From Paramuribaculum sp964487725 (lineage in GTDB: Bacteria > Bacteroidota > Bacteroidia > Bacteroidales > Muribaculaceae), in NCBI GenBank assembly GCA_964487725.1, contig CAZASF010000004.1, forward strand, positions 41,740 through 105,739: a stretch of 64,000 nt of DNA, given 5' to 3'. The position numbers and the translations under genes are program-made. The notes under the pieces were generated by a model. That model worked only from the letters and a program-made list of their open reading frames with translations. It had not been told where the DNA came from and did not search any database. Positions 9,070-19,528 of the stretch are shown one piece after another; within the stretch, counting starts at the first letter, position 1; each line of letters begins with the position of its first letter.

Positions 9070-9871
9070 TTTTAAAGAGATCATAAAAGCAACGGATAGC
9101 TACAACTTCCATTCCCATACCCAGTTCTGCGATGGACGTGCTTCTATGGCTGAGTTTGCAAAGGCAGCCGTAGAGGCCGGTTTCCGGCATTACGGTTTCT
9201 CTCCGCATTCTCCAATCAGTGTGGAATCACCGTGTAATATGAGCCGTGACTCAGTCAGTGAGTACATGTCAGAATTCCATAGACTTAAGGAAGAGTATTC
9301 CGGGCGGATAAATTTTTATGCAGCAATGGAGATTGACTACATTGACGGCAACTGGGGACCATCTAACCCATATTTCGACACCGTACCTCTTGACTATCGT
9401 ATTGGGTCAGTCCATTTCGTCCCAACACAGGACGGTGAACCTGTTGATGTAGATGGGAGTGTAGATGGATTCAAACGCAAGATGGCATCCAAGTTCAATG
9501 ACGACATCCGTTATGTGGTCAACAAGTTCTATGACCAATCAATGGATATGCTGGCGGCGGGAGGGTTCGATATTATCGGACATTTTGACAAAATTGGTCA
9601 TAATGCCTCACATTACTGTCCCGGAATTGAAGATGAACCATGGTATCAGGCCCGTGTCAACGAACTGATTGACGCCATACTGCAATCAGGGGTTGCAGTG
9701 GAAATCAACACTAAGGCCCGGGAGAAATTTGGAAGATTTTTCCCTAATGAGCGATATTGGAAACGTCTTAAGGAGGGCGGAGCCACAATTCTTGTGAACA
9801 GTGATGCGCACTATACGGAACGCATCAATGCCTCCAGAGCCGAGGCCCTGAAGGCATTGAAACTTTTGTGA
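9062..9871 (+). CDS. PHP-family phosphatase, histidinol-phosphatase-like (HisK type)
   Basis: 269-residue PHP-domain metal-dependent phosphoesterase. Metal-binding motifs are HSHTQFCDGR near the N-terminus, FSPHSP, MEIDY, GHFDKIGHN and SDAHYTERI, in normal order. HisK-type members dephosphorylate histidinol phosphate in histidine synthesis, but no other his genes are nearby, so another phosphate ester is possible. The ATG at 9062 overlaps the end of cstA; a TTG three codons earlier is less likely. It converges on the aquaporin gene. Confidence 0.85.
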   Translation: MIDFKEIIKATDSYNFHSHTQFCDGRASMAEFAKAAVEAGFRHYGFSPHSPISVESPCNMSRDSVSEYMSEFHRLKEEYSGRINFYAAMEIDYIDGNWGPSNPYFDTVPLDYRIGSVHFVPTQDGEPVDVDGSVDGFKRKMASKFNDDIRYVVNKFYDQSMDMLAAGGFDIIGHFDKIGHNASHYCPGIEDEPWYQARVNELIDAILQSGVAVEINTKAREKFGRFFPNERYWKRLKEGGATILVNSDAHYTERINASRAEALKALKLL

Positions 9872-9912
9872 AGCGGGGGCTGGAGGCTCCTGTCCACTAC
9901 TGTTGTAGCTGA

Positions 9913-10611
9913 CTATTCAATACCCTTTTCATCAGCAACTTGTCCGGCTATCGCTTTCCAGCAGAGCACTGCTACGACTGCACCTACAATCGGGCCAACA
10001 ACCATGATCCAGAAATCGGGCCATGCTTCCGGGCTCCACAGTGCGGGGCCAAAGCTACGTGCGGGGTTCACTGAGCAGTTGTCGACTGTGATACCAACAG
10101 TATTGACGAGTCCCAAGGCGAGACCTATAGCAATACCGGCGAATTTGCCAAATCCTTTCTGTGCGTCAGTGGCTGCAAGCACAACCAGCACGAAGAAGAA
10201 CGTGAACAGGCATTCCATCATCAGTGCCATGCCGGCATTAGCTCCCGGCTGCACAACGTTGGTGGCGAGAGAGGCTGCACCCGTTGTTCCTCCGAAATCA
10301 AAGCCCGGAGCCATGTCAACAAACCAATAGAGGAATCCTGCACCAATTGCGGCTCCGATAAACTGAGCCACTACGTAGCCGATACATTCTCCTATTTTCA
10401 TCCTTCCGTCGAGCCACATGGCTATTGACACAGCCGGATTAACATGGCAGCCTGAGATGTTGCCTATACAGTAAACCAGACACAGCAGGACGAGTCCGAA
10501 ACAGAGACCAATTCCGAGAACGCCGATTTTCGGACCGGCCAAAACCGCGCTACCGCATGCAAGTAGGACCAGAAACATAGTTCCGATACACTCTGCCAGA
10601 TATTTTTTCAT
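9913..10611 (-). CDS. aqpZ: Aquaporin (MIP family) with unusual selectivity filter
   Basis: 232-residue six-helix channel with both NPA motifs (N58-P-A in HVNPAVS and N182-P-A in SVNPARS). Overall it resembles the water-specific AqpZ group. Aligning to AqpZ around the NPA boxes gives a selectivity filter of F38, N170, C179 and R185; AqpZ has Phe, His, Thr, Arg, and mammalian AQP1 has Phe, His, Cys, Arg. The Asn in place of His is uncommon and could widen the permeation range. It is divergent from tamB. The gene symbol reflects overall similarity only. Confidence 0.88.
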   Translation of the reverse strand: MKKYLAECIGTMFLVLLACGSAVLAGPKIGVLGIGLCFGLVLLCLVYCIGNISGCHVNPAVSIAMWLDGRMKIGECIGYVVAQFIGAAIGAGFLYWFVDMAPGFDFGGTTGAASLATNVVQPGANAGMALMMECLFTFFFVLVVLAATDAQKGFGKFAGIAIGLALGLVNTVGITVDNCSVNPARSFGPALWSPEAWPDFWIMVVGPIVGAVVAVLCWKAIAGQVADEKGIE

Positions 10612-10714
10612 AACTAAGATGGGGTTAGGTGAGTAATATGTTATTATATATTAAAGGACGCATTTACCCCTGAAATTGTTCAGAGGCCAAATCAAATAGA
10701 TTGATAAAAATTGC

Positions 10715-10722
10715 TATTTTTG
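10715..10722 (+). promoter_or_regulatory. -7 element of tamB
   Basis: TATTTTTG matches TAnnTTTG. It ends nine bases before the tamB ATG. No clear -33 TTTG at the right spacing. Confidence 0.5.
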
Positions 10723-10731
10723 TAGCTTGCA

Positions 10732-13700
10732 ATGACATCATATCTGAAATGGCCATATAAGATATTGCGGACATGCCTCATGATTGCGGTGGTCCTCGCG
10801 TTTCTAATTCCGGCATCGCTTTATGTAGCGTTGTCGCTGCCATTCGTACAGAGAGCTATTGCGGATAAAGCGGAGCAGGAACTTTCGAAACTGCTCACCG
10901 TTGAGGTAACAATTGACGATTTGTCGATAGTGCCGTTTAACCGACTGGCGTTGAAGGATGTCACAATCATGGATTCAGCCGGTAAACCTGCCCTTAAGGT
11001 CAACCGGCTCGCGGCGGGAATAAGTCTGAACGATTATATTTTCAGAGGCAACATAGTGGTGACATACGTGGAACTTTCCGGACTTGACGCCACGTTGTAC
11101 AAGGCTACTCCTGAATCTCCGCTTAACATTCAGCCCATAATCGATGCTCTCAAGCCTAAAGACAAGACCAAACCGCCCACTCAGTTCGACCTGAAAATCA
11201 GTACGGTTGTGATCAGGAACTCATCGCTGACCTACGATGTCCTATCCTTGCCGACAGACAGCGGAAGATTTGATGTCAATCATCTTGCAGTCAGAAATCT
11301 TATGGCTGACGTGGTTCTGCCCAGAATCAAAAACGATGACTTCACCATTGATCTTCATAGGCTGTCGTTCATAGAGAAAAGTGGAGTTAAGGTTACTGAT
11401 ATATCGGGTCTGTTCCACATCACAAACCACGGAACAACTGCAAGGAATGTTACGGTTGACCTTGCCGCAACCCATCTTGCATTTGGCGACATAGCCCTGA
11501 CATACGACAGTTACGATGAGTTGAAAAGACTATGGAGTGAGCGGCCGGTTGAGGTTGATTTGCTGAGTGGAAGCTATTTCGGGTCCACAGATCTTGTGTC
11601 TTTTCTGCCGCAACTTCGAGGTCTTGACATGACATTCTATACGGAATTAAATGCGCAGGCCACGAAGCAGCATGTCAGCATCAATCGCCTGGATTTCAAA
11701 ACATCTTACGGCGCTCAGTTGTCGCTGTCCGGTGAAATTGACAATCCTGTGACCCCCAAAGAAATGCGGGTGAATATTCCTGATTTGGTAGTTAAAGCCG
11801 ATGCTCCGGTCACACTTGATCTCATTTCGCGCTTCACTACATTGCCACGCAATGTCAGCACCATGATAGCCAATCTCGGCAATACGGAGCTTCAGGCTGA
11901 TGTAATCGGGTCATTGTCAGATGGCTCCATTGATGGATTCATAACTGCCGCCCCCGGAAAAATTGTCCTGAAAACAGACTATGCGCTCGGAAAAAGACCA
12001 TCGCTCAAGGGCTCGGCAAACTTCAATGAATTCAGTGGACAACGTCTGATGCAGGGGATTGATGGCGCACTGTCAGATCTTGGGAATCTGACCGCTGACA
12101 TGGATTTCGACCTGACACTCACCGGAAAGATACCGCAGGGGAAATTCCGCACTGAAATAGAGGATATAGTGTATCGTCAGCATCACTTCACGGGGATTAA
12201 GGCGAAGGCGGAATCGGACGGCCACTCATATTCCGGAACTCTTGCCGTTGATAACCCCGGGGTGTATGTGGATCTTGATGCCGTTGTTTCTTTGGATGGC
12301 TCGCATAAACACGTGTATCTCAATCTTGCTGCCCGCGACATAGAACCAGCGCTTTTCAATGTCGATACTTCTCATCCCGAACGTCGGTTTTCGGTGTTCT
12401 GTATCGGTGAATTCAGCGGACCGGATATTGACCATATCGAAGGAGAACTTGATATTGATGACTTCAGCTACGGACATGGCAGCGAGTCAATCGTTTTGCA
12501 GGATTTCGACGTCACGCTTACAAACAATGATGGCTATAACGTGCTGAAGTTGAACTCTGACATAATTGACGGAACAGTTGAGGGTAGCTATCGCATCTCT
12601 GCCATGCCGAGAATATGTCGTAATATTATCGGAAGCGTCCTCCCGGCTTTGACATCACCGGGTGGACACGTTGCAACGATAAAGGAGACCGATGTTGACA
12701 AATTGTCTTATTCTTTCACTATCAAGGACACCGCGCCGCTTGATAAGTTTATCTCACTGCCTGTCAAGGTTATATATCCTGTTGTGATTGCCGGAGGAGT
12801 GGACGCTACCGAAAGGAGTATGACCCTCAGCCTTGATGCGCCCTATCTCCAGCAGGGAAATAAACTGATAGAGAATACATCACTCATAGCCCGTCTGGGC
12901 GGAGCCGATGAGGCTGACTCGGTTGGCCGCGCCGATGTGACATTATCAACGATGATGCCTACGAAGAACGGGCCGCTCACGCTCATGACATCGGCATACG
13001 CTGTGGATAACCAGGTCGATACCCGGGTGGAATGGAAAATCACCCGCGAACATGATTACTCCGGCAATCTGAGCCTGTCAGCTTTATTCGACAGGAGTCC
13101 GGATGACCACCAGTTGCTCACACGCCTGAATGTCAACCCTGGGCAGCTCGTTTTCAATGATACCGTGTGGACTGTTGAACCATCTGTAATAGACATCAGT
13201 GGCAAAAGAGCGGAAATTCATGATTTTAGGGTAGGGCGTGACCGTCAGTTCGTAACGATCGAAGGAGCAGCATCTGCCAATCCCGCCGATACCATAACCC
13301 TGACCCTCGAGGATGTTAATCTTGACTACGTATTTGAAACTCTTGACATATCCACAGCCATGTTCGGAGGAAATGCCACCGGACGATTCTATGCCACTGA
13401 CTTGTTTACTAAAAAGCCTAAGGCCTATACTGATGGATTGAAAGTCAGAGGACTGACATACAATCAGTCTCTAATGGGCGATGCTTCCATAAAATCGGCG
13501 TGGGAGCCAGGAATAAAGGCTGTCACAATAGATGCTGACATTCTTCAGCCTGACGGCAGGCATTCATATATCGTGGGAAATATAAAGCCGATGGCTGACT
13601 CGCTTGACCTTACATTTGATGCTGACAAAATTCAAATCGGGTTCTTGCTACCGTATATGTCGGCGTTTGCAACCGGTATAAGTGGCTATGCATCGGGCCA

Positions 13701-15402
13701 TGCGCGGCTATACGGAAGTTTCAAACTAATTGATATGGTTGGCGATGTGTATGGCGAGGATGTGAAACTTACGCTTGGGTTTACTAATACTTCGTACACG
13801 ACTTCCGATTCAGTACATTTCCGCCCCGGCCGAATTGATATAGAAGGAATTACAATAAAAGATGCTTACGGCAATACCGCTCTGGTTGACGGATGGGTCA
13901 CTCACGAGTGCTTCAAATCGCCACGCTTTGATTTCCAGATTCATGATGCGCAGAAGCTTCTCGTTTATGATGTGAAAGAGGCTCCTGGAAACCGGTGGTT
14001 CGGTCATATATTCGGCTCCGGCTCGGCATCGGTGAAAGGTGCTCCCGGGTATGTTGACATATCGGCCAATATAACCACAGATGCCAATTCAAGTTTCACG
14101 TTTGTGCTGTCAGACGAACTTGATGCGCAGGAGTATAACTTCATAACGTTCCGTGACCGAGACCGGGAGAAAAAGGACTCCATAGCCCGGCTCAATGCGC
14201 CCCCGGAGATTGTGCAGCAGCTTAAGGCTAAAATGGCTTCGCAAAATCAGGAATCACCTCCGAGCATTTACCGAATCGACCTTTCGGCCGATGTAACTCC
14301 GCAGGCACTCGTTACTCTTGTCATGGACCCGGTAGGCGGAGACAAGATAAGGGCCTACGGCTCCGGGAACATGCGAATGGTCTATGATTCGGCAAATGAG
14401 GATTTGCGCCTAAACGGCACATATACCGTTGATCGCGGGAAATATAATTTCACGCTCCAGGACATTATTATCAAGGATTTTACCATCAGGGAGGGCAGCT
14501 CAATAAAATTCAATGGCGATCCTTATGCCGCACAGCTCGATATTGCAGCTACATATAGCGTAAATGCCAATCTCTCTGACCTTGATGAGTCGTTCCTCGC
14601 TGACAAAGATCTTAACCGTACCAACGTTCCGGTCAACGCGCTGCTGTTGGTGACGGGCGATATGCGCAGTCCGGATATTAATTTTGACCTTGAGTTCCCC
14701 ACGCTTACGCAGGATGTTTACCGCAAAGTTCGTTCGATTGTCAACACGGAGGACATGATGAATCGTCAGATAATATATCTTTTGGCCCTGAACCGCTTCT
14801 ATACACCTGATTACATGTCGGCTACGAAGGGAAATGAATTTGTGTCAGTGGCATCATCGACCATCTCATCGCAGCTGTCCAACATGCTCGGCCAGTTATC
14901 GGACAACTGGACTCTTGCTCCTAATTTCAGGTCTGATCGCGGTGACTTCTCCGACGTGGAAGTGGATGTGGCCCTGTCAAGTCATCTGTTGAACAACAGA
15001 TTGATTTTCAACGGAAACATAGGTTATCGTGACAAGGCGTTGAACAACAATTCATTCATTGGCGATTTTGACCTCGAATATCTTCTTAATCGCCGTGGAA
15101 CCATCCGGCTCAAGGCATATAACCGTTATAATGACCAGAATTATTATGTGAAGTCGGCGCTGACAACTCAGGGTGTGGGCATCATGTTCAAACGCGATTT
15201 TGACAACCTGCTATCGTTCCTTCGACCGCTGAAGGAGCATGATTCCGATTCCACTGAAGTGGCACCGACGGCAAAGACCCCGGCCGGTTCTGAGAGTAAA
15301 AATACCAAAGCAGAAGCTGACAGTACAAGTCAGGGCAAGCCTGACTCGGTTCCTGCCACTATGATAAAAAAGGATGATTTTCTAATCATAAAACCAAAAT
15401 GA
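10732..15402 (+). CDS. tamB: TamB-like translocation and assembly module / lipid-transfer protein
   Basis: 1556-residue protein with one N-terminal membrane helix (about 13-38) followed by an AsmA-like start (IADKAEQELSKLLTVEVTIDDLSIVPFNRLALKDV), a long run of beta-strand repeats, and a C-terminal DUF490/TamB domain (about 1180-1500). It should be anchored in the inner membrane and bridge the periplasm. TamB and AsmA-like proteins are implicated in phospholipid transport to the outer membrane and in outer-membrane protein assembly. The last 55 residues are hydrophilic and low-complexity, rich in Ser, Thr, Lys and Asp. Its stop overlaps the next ATG by four bases. A partner TamA is not in the window. 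Confidence 0.92.
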   Translation: MTSYLKWPYKILRTCLMIAVVLAFLIPASLYVALSLPFVQRAIADKAEQELSKLLTVEVTIDDLSIVPFNRLALKDVTIMDSAGKPALKVNRLAAGISLNDYIFRGNIVVTYVELSGLDATLYKATPESPLNIQPIIDALKPKDKTKPPTQFDLKISTVVIRNSSLTYDVLSLPTDSGRFDVNHLAVRNLMADVVLPRIKNDDFTIDLHRLSFIEKSGVKVTDISGLFHITNHGTTARNVTVDLAATHLAFGDIALTYDSYDELKRLWSERPVEVDLLSGSYFGSTDLVSFLPQLRGLDMTFYTELNAQATKQHVSINRLDFKTSYGAQLSLSGEIDNPVTPKEMRVNIPDLVVKADAPVTLDLISRFTTLPRNVSTMIANLGNTELQADVIGSLSDGSIDGFITAAPGKIVLKTDYALGKRPSLKGSANFNEFSGQRLMQGIDGALSDLGNLTADMDFDLTLTGKIPQGKFRTEIEDIVYRQHHFTGIKAKAESDGHSYSGTLAVDNPGVYVDLDAVVSLDGSHKHVYLNLAARDIEPALFNVDTSHPERRFSVFCIGEFSGPDIDHIEGELDIDDFSYGHGSESIVLQDFDVTLTNNDGYNVLKLNSDIIDGTVEGSYRISAMPRICRNIIGSVLPALTSPGGHVATIKETDVDKLSYSFTIKDTAPLDKFISLPVKVIYPVVIAGGVDATERSMTLSLDAPYLQQGNKLIENTSLIARLGGADEADSVGRADVTLSTMMPTKNGPLTLMTSAYAVDNQVDTRVEWKITREHDYSGNLSLSALFDRSPDDHQLLTRLNVNPGQLVFNDTVWTVEPSVIDISGKRAEIHDFRVGRDRQFVTIEGAASANPADTITLTLEDVNLDYVFETLDISTAMFGGNATGRFYATDLFTKKPKAYTDGLKVRGLTYNQSLMGDASIKSAWEPGIKAVTIDADILQPDGRHSYIVGNIKPMADSLDLTFDADKIQIGFLLPYMSAFATGISGYASGHARLYGSFKLIDMVGDVYGEDVKLTLGFTNTSYTTSDSVHFRPGRIDIEGITIKDAYGNTALVDGWVTHECFKSPRFDFQIHDAQKLLVYDVKEAPGNRWFGHIFGSGSASVKGAPGYVDISANITTDANSSFTFVLSDELDAQEYNFITFRDRDREKKDSIARLNAPPEIVQQLKAKMASQNQESPPSIYRIDLSADVTPQALVTLVMDPVGGDKIRAYGSGNMRMVYDSANEDLRLNGTYTVDRGKYNFTLQDIIIKDFTIREGSSIKFNGDPYAAQLDIAATYSVNANLSDLDESFLADKDLNRTNVPVNALLLVTGDMRSPDINFDLEFPTLTQDVYRKVRSIVNTEDMMNRQIIYLLALNRFYTPDYMSATKGNEFVSVASSTISSQLSNMLGQLSDNWTLAPNFRSDRGDFSDVEVDVALSSHLLNNRLIFNGNIGYRDKALNNNSFIGDFDLEYLLNRRGTIRLKAYNRYNDQNYYVKSALTTQGVGIMFKRDFDNLLSFLRPLKEHDSDSTEVAPTAKTPAGSESKNTKAEADSTSQGKPDSVPATMIKKDDFLIIKPK

Positions 15403-16787
15403 GTTCAATTGATAAGATGAGCGATACAGGCAAGTCGTCAGTCCGCATGGATTGGGGACGACTGATATGTGACAAGCGATTCGGCTTGGAGCAATACCAT
15501 GACTCAAAGCGGGGCATTCGAAGCGATTTCCTCCGAGATTATGACCGCCTTGTATTTTCATCGCCGTTTCGCAGACTCCAAAATAAGACACAGGTGTTTC
15601 CTCTTCCCGGAAGTATTTTTGTTCACAACCGGTTGACCCATAGCCTTGAAGTGGCATCCGTGGGGCGATCGCTCGCGGCAGAGGCATGCCTGAGTCTCAG
15701 CAAAAAGTATGCCGGCGAACCCTGGGCCGATGCATTCTATGCAATCGGCGAGATAGTGATGGCCGCGTGTCTGGCCCATGACCTTGGTAACCCACCCTTC
15801 GGGCACTCGGGAGAAAAAGCCATAGCGACATATTTCAGCGAGGGTCCCGGCGCGAAGCTTAAGGATGAATTATCGGCCGAACAGTGGGCTGATCTGACTC
15901 GTTTTGAGGGTAATGCCAATACGTTCCGCCTTTTGACTCACCGTTTCAACGGTCGACGTCCCGGCGGGTTTGCCATGACATATTCTATGTTGGCCTCAAT
16001 TGTGAAGTACCCGCATGAATCGTTGATGGCCGATCCGACTCATCCGAAATTTGGATTTTTCTCATCGGAGAAAGCTGATTTTATCAAGGTCGCTGATGAA
16101 CTTGGTATGCTTCCGCTTCCCGGGCCGGATGGGGAGGTCAGATATGCACGCCATCCGCTGGTGTATCTTGTTGAGGCGGCCGACGATATCTGTTACGAGG
16201 TTATGGACATTGAGGATGCCCATAAGCTCGGACTTCTTCAGACACAAGAGGTTGTGGAGCGCTTTCTTGCCTTTTTCCCGAAGGAACGCCGTGAGCGCAT
16301 GCTCAGTGTTATGGAAAATGTGGCTGATCCCAATGAGCGGATTTCTTACTTGAGATCCAGTGTGATAGGATGTCTTGTTGAGGTTGCTTCAACCGCTTTC
16401 ATACAGCATGAGGACGAAATACTCCGGGGGCAATTCACGGGTACGCTTATTGATCATATTCCTGAACGTGAACGTCTTGCATACGAGGGATGTAACCGCC
16501 TCTCGTGGGATAAAATTTACCGGTCGGCGGATGTGGTTGACATTGATCTTGCCGGTACGAGCATCATTGCTTTCCTTATGGACAAGCTGATTAATGCCGT
16601 CAGAAATCCGCAGCTCAACTATTCGCAATTGCTCCTTTCAAAGGTGCCTCAGCAGTATGAAATCAATCACCCGGACCTCTATGGTAAAATCCAGGCTGTG
16701 ATTGACCATGTGTCCGGCATGACCGATGTTTATGCTCTTGACTTATATCGTAAACTCAATGGTATGAGCCTGAAAATCAACAACTGA
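15399..16787 (+). CDS. dgt: Deoxyguanosinetriphosphate triphosphohydrolase-like protein
   Basis: 462-residue HD-superfamily dNTP triphosphohydrolase, cutting dGTP or other dNTPs to nucleoside and tripriphosphate. The signature FSSPFRRLQNKTQVFPL is followed by HNRLTHSLEV and ACLAHDLGNPPFGHSGE, giving the H...HD metal ligands. Length fits the long dGTPase form. It is translationally coupled to tamB through an ATGA overlap, although the functional link is not obvious. Confidence 0.93.
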   Translation: MSSIDKMSDTGKSSVRMDWGRLICDKRFGLEQYHDSKRGIRSDFLRDYDRLVFSSPFRRLQNKTQVFPLPGSIFVHNRLTHSLEVASVGRSLAAEACLSLSKKYAGEPWADAFYAIGEIVMAACLAHDLGNPPFGHSGEKAIATYFSEGPGAKLKDELSAEQWADLTRFEGNANTFRLLTHRFNGRRPGGFAMTYSMLASIVKYPHESLMADPTHPKFGFFSSEKADFIKVADELGMLPLPGPDGEVRYARHPLVYLVEAADDICYEVMDIEDAHKLGLLQTQEVVERFLAFFPKERRERMLSVMENVADPNERISYLRSSVIGCLVEVASTAFIQHEDEILRGQFTGTLIDHIPERERLAYEGCNRLSWDKIYRSADVVDIDLAGTSIIAFLMDKLINAVRNPQLNYSQLLLSKVPQQYEINHPDLYGKIQAVIDHVSGMTDVYALDLYRKLNGMSLKINN

Positions 16788-16816
16788 TAACTGCCAATAA
16801 AAACCGAGAACCGATA

Positions 16817-17002
16817 ATGGATACACTACCGTCAGATCCGGCCATTCTTCTGAGCTATCTCAACATGAAATTGCGCGATGAGTATGACACCCCCGAGACT
16901 CTATGCCGTAATCTTGACATAGAGCCCGAGGATTTTGAGAAATACATAGCCTCAAAGGGCATTTCCTATTTTCCTGAGGGAAAACGCTTTGTGTTGGATT
17001 GA
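16817..17002 (+). CDS. Small DUF4250-family protein
   Basis: 61-residue acidic cytoplasmic protein beginning MDTLPSDPAILLSYLNMKLR. The pattern of an LPxDPxxLLSxxNxxLRD start, then a short helix-turn-helix-like segment (TLCRNLDIEPEDFEKYI) and an aromatic end, fits the DUF4250 family as I recall it. Function unknown. It sits 29 bases after dgt and probably shares its transcript; it converges on the S9 peptidase gene with only seven bases between stops. Confidence 0.8.
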   Translation: MDTLPSDPAILLSYLNMKLRDEYDTPETLCRNLDIEPEDFEKYIASKGISYFPEGKRFVLD

Positions 17003-17009
17003 TGCAGCC

Positions 17010-19472
17010 TTAGTTCAGGGGCTTTGCCGGGTATAGGCGTTCCCACCACGATGAATCATCCTGCAGATATTTTGCAAACCAAGCGAAGATGGTCTCCTGC
17101 CACTGCAGGCGCTTGTTGAAGTCCAGGACCTGATGGTTCGTGTCCTTGACGGCAACAAAAGCCGTTGGACGGCCGAGCCGTTTTAGAGCGGTGAACATCT
17201 GCACGCTCTCGTTGAACGGCACATTGGTATCACTATCACCGTGGAGGAAGAGCAGTGGTGTGTGGATTTTGTCGGCGTTATAGAACGGACTCTGTTTCAC
17301 ATACAGTTCCTGATGGCTCCAGGGATAGCTGTTGGCCATGCAAACCTCGCTGTAGGAATATCCCCAGTAGCCAAAGCCCCAGTAACTTGAGTGTCCGCTG
17401 ATACCGGCATGGGATATTGCAGCAGCAAACAGGTCGGTCTTTGTTTGCAGGTATTGAGTCATGAAGCCTCCGTAAGAAGCTCCGATACACCCTATTTTAG
17501 AGGAGTTCACCCATGAATGGGTTGCGGTGAAGTTCTTGACAGCCTCTATTATATCATCGGCAACGCCTTCGCCGGCGGTGTTGACATGACGCGATGCGAA
17601 TTCCTGACCGAATCCGGCGGCTCCGCTGGGATTTACCACAAGAACAACGTAGCCGTGAGCTGCATAAAGTTGGTGAGGATAGCGGCTCTCAAGAGTGCGT
17701 GTCGTTGGGTTGCAGCCTCCGTAATAGTTGACAATCATGGGATATTTCACATCGGGATTAAAGTCGGGAGGAAGAACATAGTAGCAGCTGATTGAGTCGC
17801 CGCGCGAGCTGAGGAATTTCCATCCGTTGACATCGCCAAGTTTGATTCCGGCAAGTCGTTCGGCACTCAAATCCTCAACGAGGCTATGGCGGGCAATTTT
17901 GCGGGTGTCAAGTGAATACAGCCGGTCGGAGTTAGATGCTCCCTGACCGTAATAAACAGCTGCCGATGAGTTGCGTGCCAATGAGAATCCGAGCACGTTC
18001 TCTTCACGGGAGTTAAGATTTTCCGTTGTGCCGGACACCGGGTTTATGCGGTAGAAATCCGTGCGGTCTCCGTTCCAGGCCTTGACATATATCATGCCGT
18101 CATTATGGTTCCATGCGAATCCTTCCACCGATGGATTGAAGTCGCGCGTAAGAGGAGTTACTTTGCCTGACGCAGTGTCAATTACGTAGAGCTGGTTGTC
18201 GGCCATGCTCGGTGTTTTCCCTTCGGGGAGATTTTTCCCGATGCTGTTGAATGCCTCCGGGGTGCCGGTTACGGCAATCATTGATGCGTCAGGCGAAAAT
18301 TTAAGATTTCCGATGAATCCTTGTTTCTCGAACACGGGAGTGGTTTTTCCAGTGGTGATATCCATGATGTAGGCCGACACGAGTTCCGATGGACGCTGTT
18401 CTACGCAGGTTTCGCTGACTCCGATAAGAATTTTATTGCCGTCACTTGAAATGTCGTACACGTAGGAGTTTCTGTTTCCGAAAGTCAAAAGCGTGGATAA
18501 TCCGGTTGCTATGTCATATTTCATGAGTCGGCCGCGCTGGCGCCATCCGGGTTGGCGATCCTCGGGGTGCAGGATTTCATATAGGTCCTGTGACTTCTCC
18601 TTCGGCAGGTCCTGTTTGGCGGTGTATATGAGATAGTCAGCGTTGGGCGATAAAGTGAATTGCCTTTCAGGAAGTTTGTCAACGAGAATAGTCTCGGTTC
18701 CGTCGGTCGGGTTAATACACACGAGTCTCGTATCATTGCCGGCTTGAACGGTTTTATAAAGGATATCGGTTTTGGGCATCCATCCTATCCATCCGGAGTA
18801 GGTTGCTACGGGGCGTCCGGAACTGTATTCGGTCACTTTTGAAGTGTAGGTCTGCTTTCCTCCATCGTGGGTTTCACTATATGTGGTCAGCAGGTATTTA
18901 CCCGATGGCGATAGCGACACCGAAGAGTAGCGGCGTCCCGACATCACGTCTTTCAGTGTGTACAGACGGTCGCCTGTAGCATTGATTTTAAGGGCGGATG
19001 TGTTGGCTCCTTCAATTGTTACTTTCACGGGACAGTCTTTGGCTTCCGTAGTCAGGCATTTAACAACTACCTCATGTGTTGCAGGAGTGAGAATCAACTT
19101 GTTGCCTTCGAGCTTCTTGCCGTCAACGAATACGGTGTATTTCTGCGGACCGTCAATCTTAAGGTTGCCTTCGAAATAATGATTGTTGTCCACGCGGAAG
19201 TCAAGGAGATGAAGCGCAGTCCCGGATGATGCCGGAATCACAGACGATGTCAGGACCTGACTTTTTCGGTTGACAGACAGAGACACCGGCGAGTCAAGAA
19301 GCGATGTAACATCGAATTTCTTGGAGTTGACATCCACACTGTCCGTCAGAAATGGATTGTTAATGGTGAAGGGGCCGCTATAGTTGAGGGCCGTGATGTT
19401 AACATTGTCGGCACTGACTCCTGTTACGGTCAGAGCAAGCCCTACAAGGAGGGAAAGTTGTCGAATATTCAT
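17010..19472 (-). CDS. Exported S9 family prolyl oligopeptidase / dipeptidyl peptidase
   Basis: 820 residues with a signal peptide (MNIRQLSLLVGLALTVTGVSA). About 160-560 form a beta-propeller with several D-x-A-T/S-G-K blade ends. The C-terminal 260 residues form the alpha/beta hydrolase domain with nucleophile serine in GASYGGFM and late segments HGDSDTNVP and VKDTNHQVLDF carrying the Asp and His. Family members remove dipeptides or cut after proline in the periplasm or at the surface. It is the last gene of the minus-strand run from guaB, 56 bases after the HU/SPOR gene. Confidence 0.92.
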   Translation of the reverse strand: MNIRQLSLLVGLALTVTGVSADNVNITALNYSGPFTINNPFLTDSVDVNSKKFDVTSLLDSPVSLSVNRKSQVLTSSVIPASSGTALHLLDFRVDNNHYFEGNLKIDGPQKYTVFVDGKKLEGNKLILTPATHEVVVKCLTTEAKDCPVKVTIEGANTSALKINATGDRLYTLKDVMSGRRYSSVSLSPSGKYLLTTYSETHDGGKQTYTSKVTEYSSGRPVATYSGWIGWMPKTDILYKTVQAGNDTRLVCINPTDGTETILVDKLPERQFTLSPNADYLIYTAKQDLPKEKSQDLYEILHPEDRQPGWRQRGRLMKYDIATGLSTLLTFGNRNSYVYDISSDGNKILIGVSETCVEQRPSELVSAYIMDITTGKTTPVFEKQGFIGNLKFSPDASMIAVTGTPEAFNSIGKNLPEGKTPSMADNQLYVIDTASGKVTPLTRDFNPSVEGFAWNHNDGMIYVKAWNGDRTDFYRINPVSGTTENLNSREENVLGFSLARNSSAAVYYGQGASNSDRLYSLDTRKIARHSLVEDLSAERLAGIKLGDVNGWKFLSSRGDSISCYYVLPPDFNPDVKYPMIVNYYGGCNPTTRTLESRYPHQLYAAHGYVVLVVNPSGAAGFGQEFASRHVNTAGEGVADDIIEAVKNFTATHSWVNSSKIGCIGASYGGFMTQYLQTKTDLFAAAISHAGISGHSSYWGFGYWGYSYSEVCMANSYPWSHQELYVKQSPFYNADKIHTPLLFLHGDSDTNVPFNESVQMFTALKRLGRPTAFVAVKDTNHQVLDFNKRLQWQETIFAWFAKYLQDDSSWWERLYPAKPLN

Positions 19473-19528
19473 GATTGGTCAGGATGTTTCAAAAAAAGTT
19501 GTGGTTTTGACTTTTGTCAAGGGAAATG

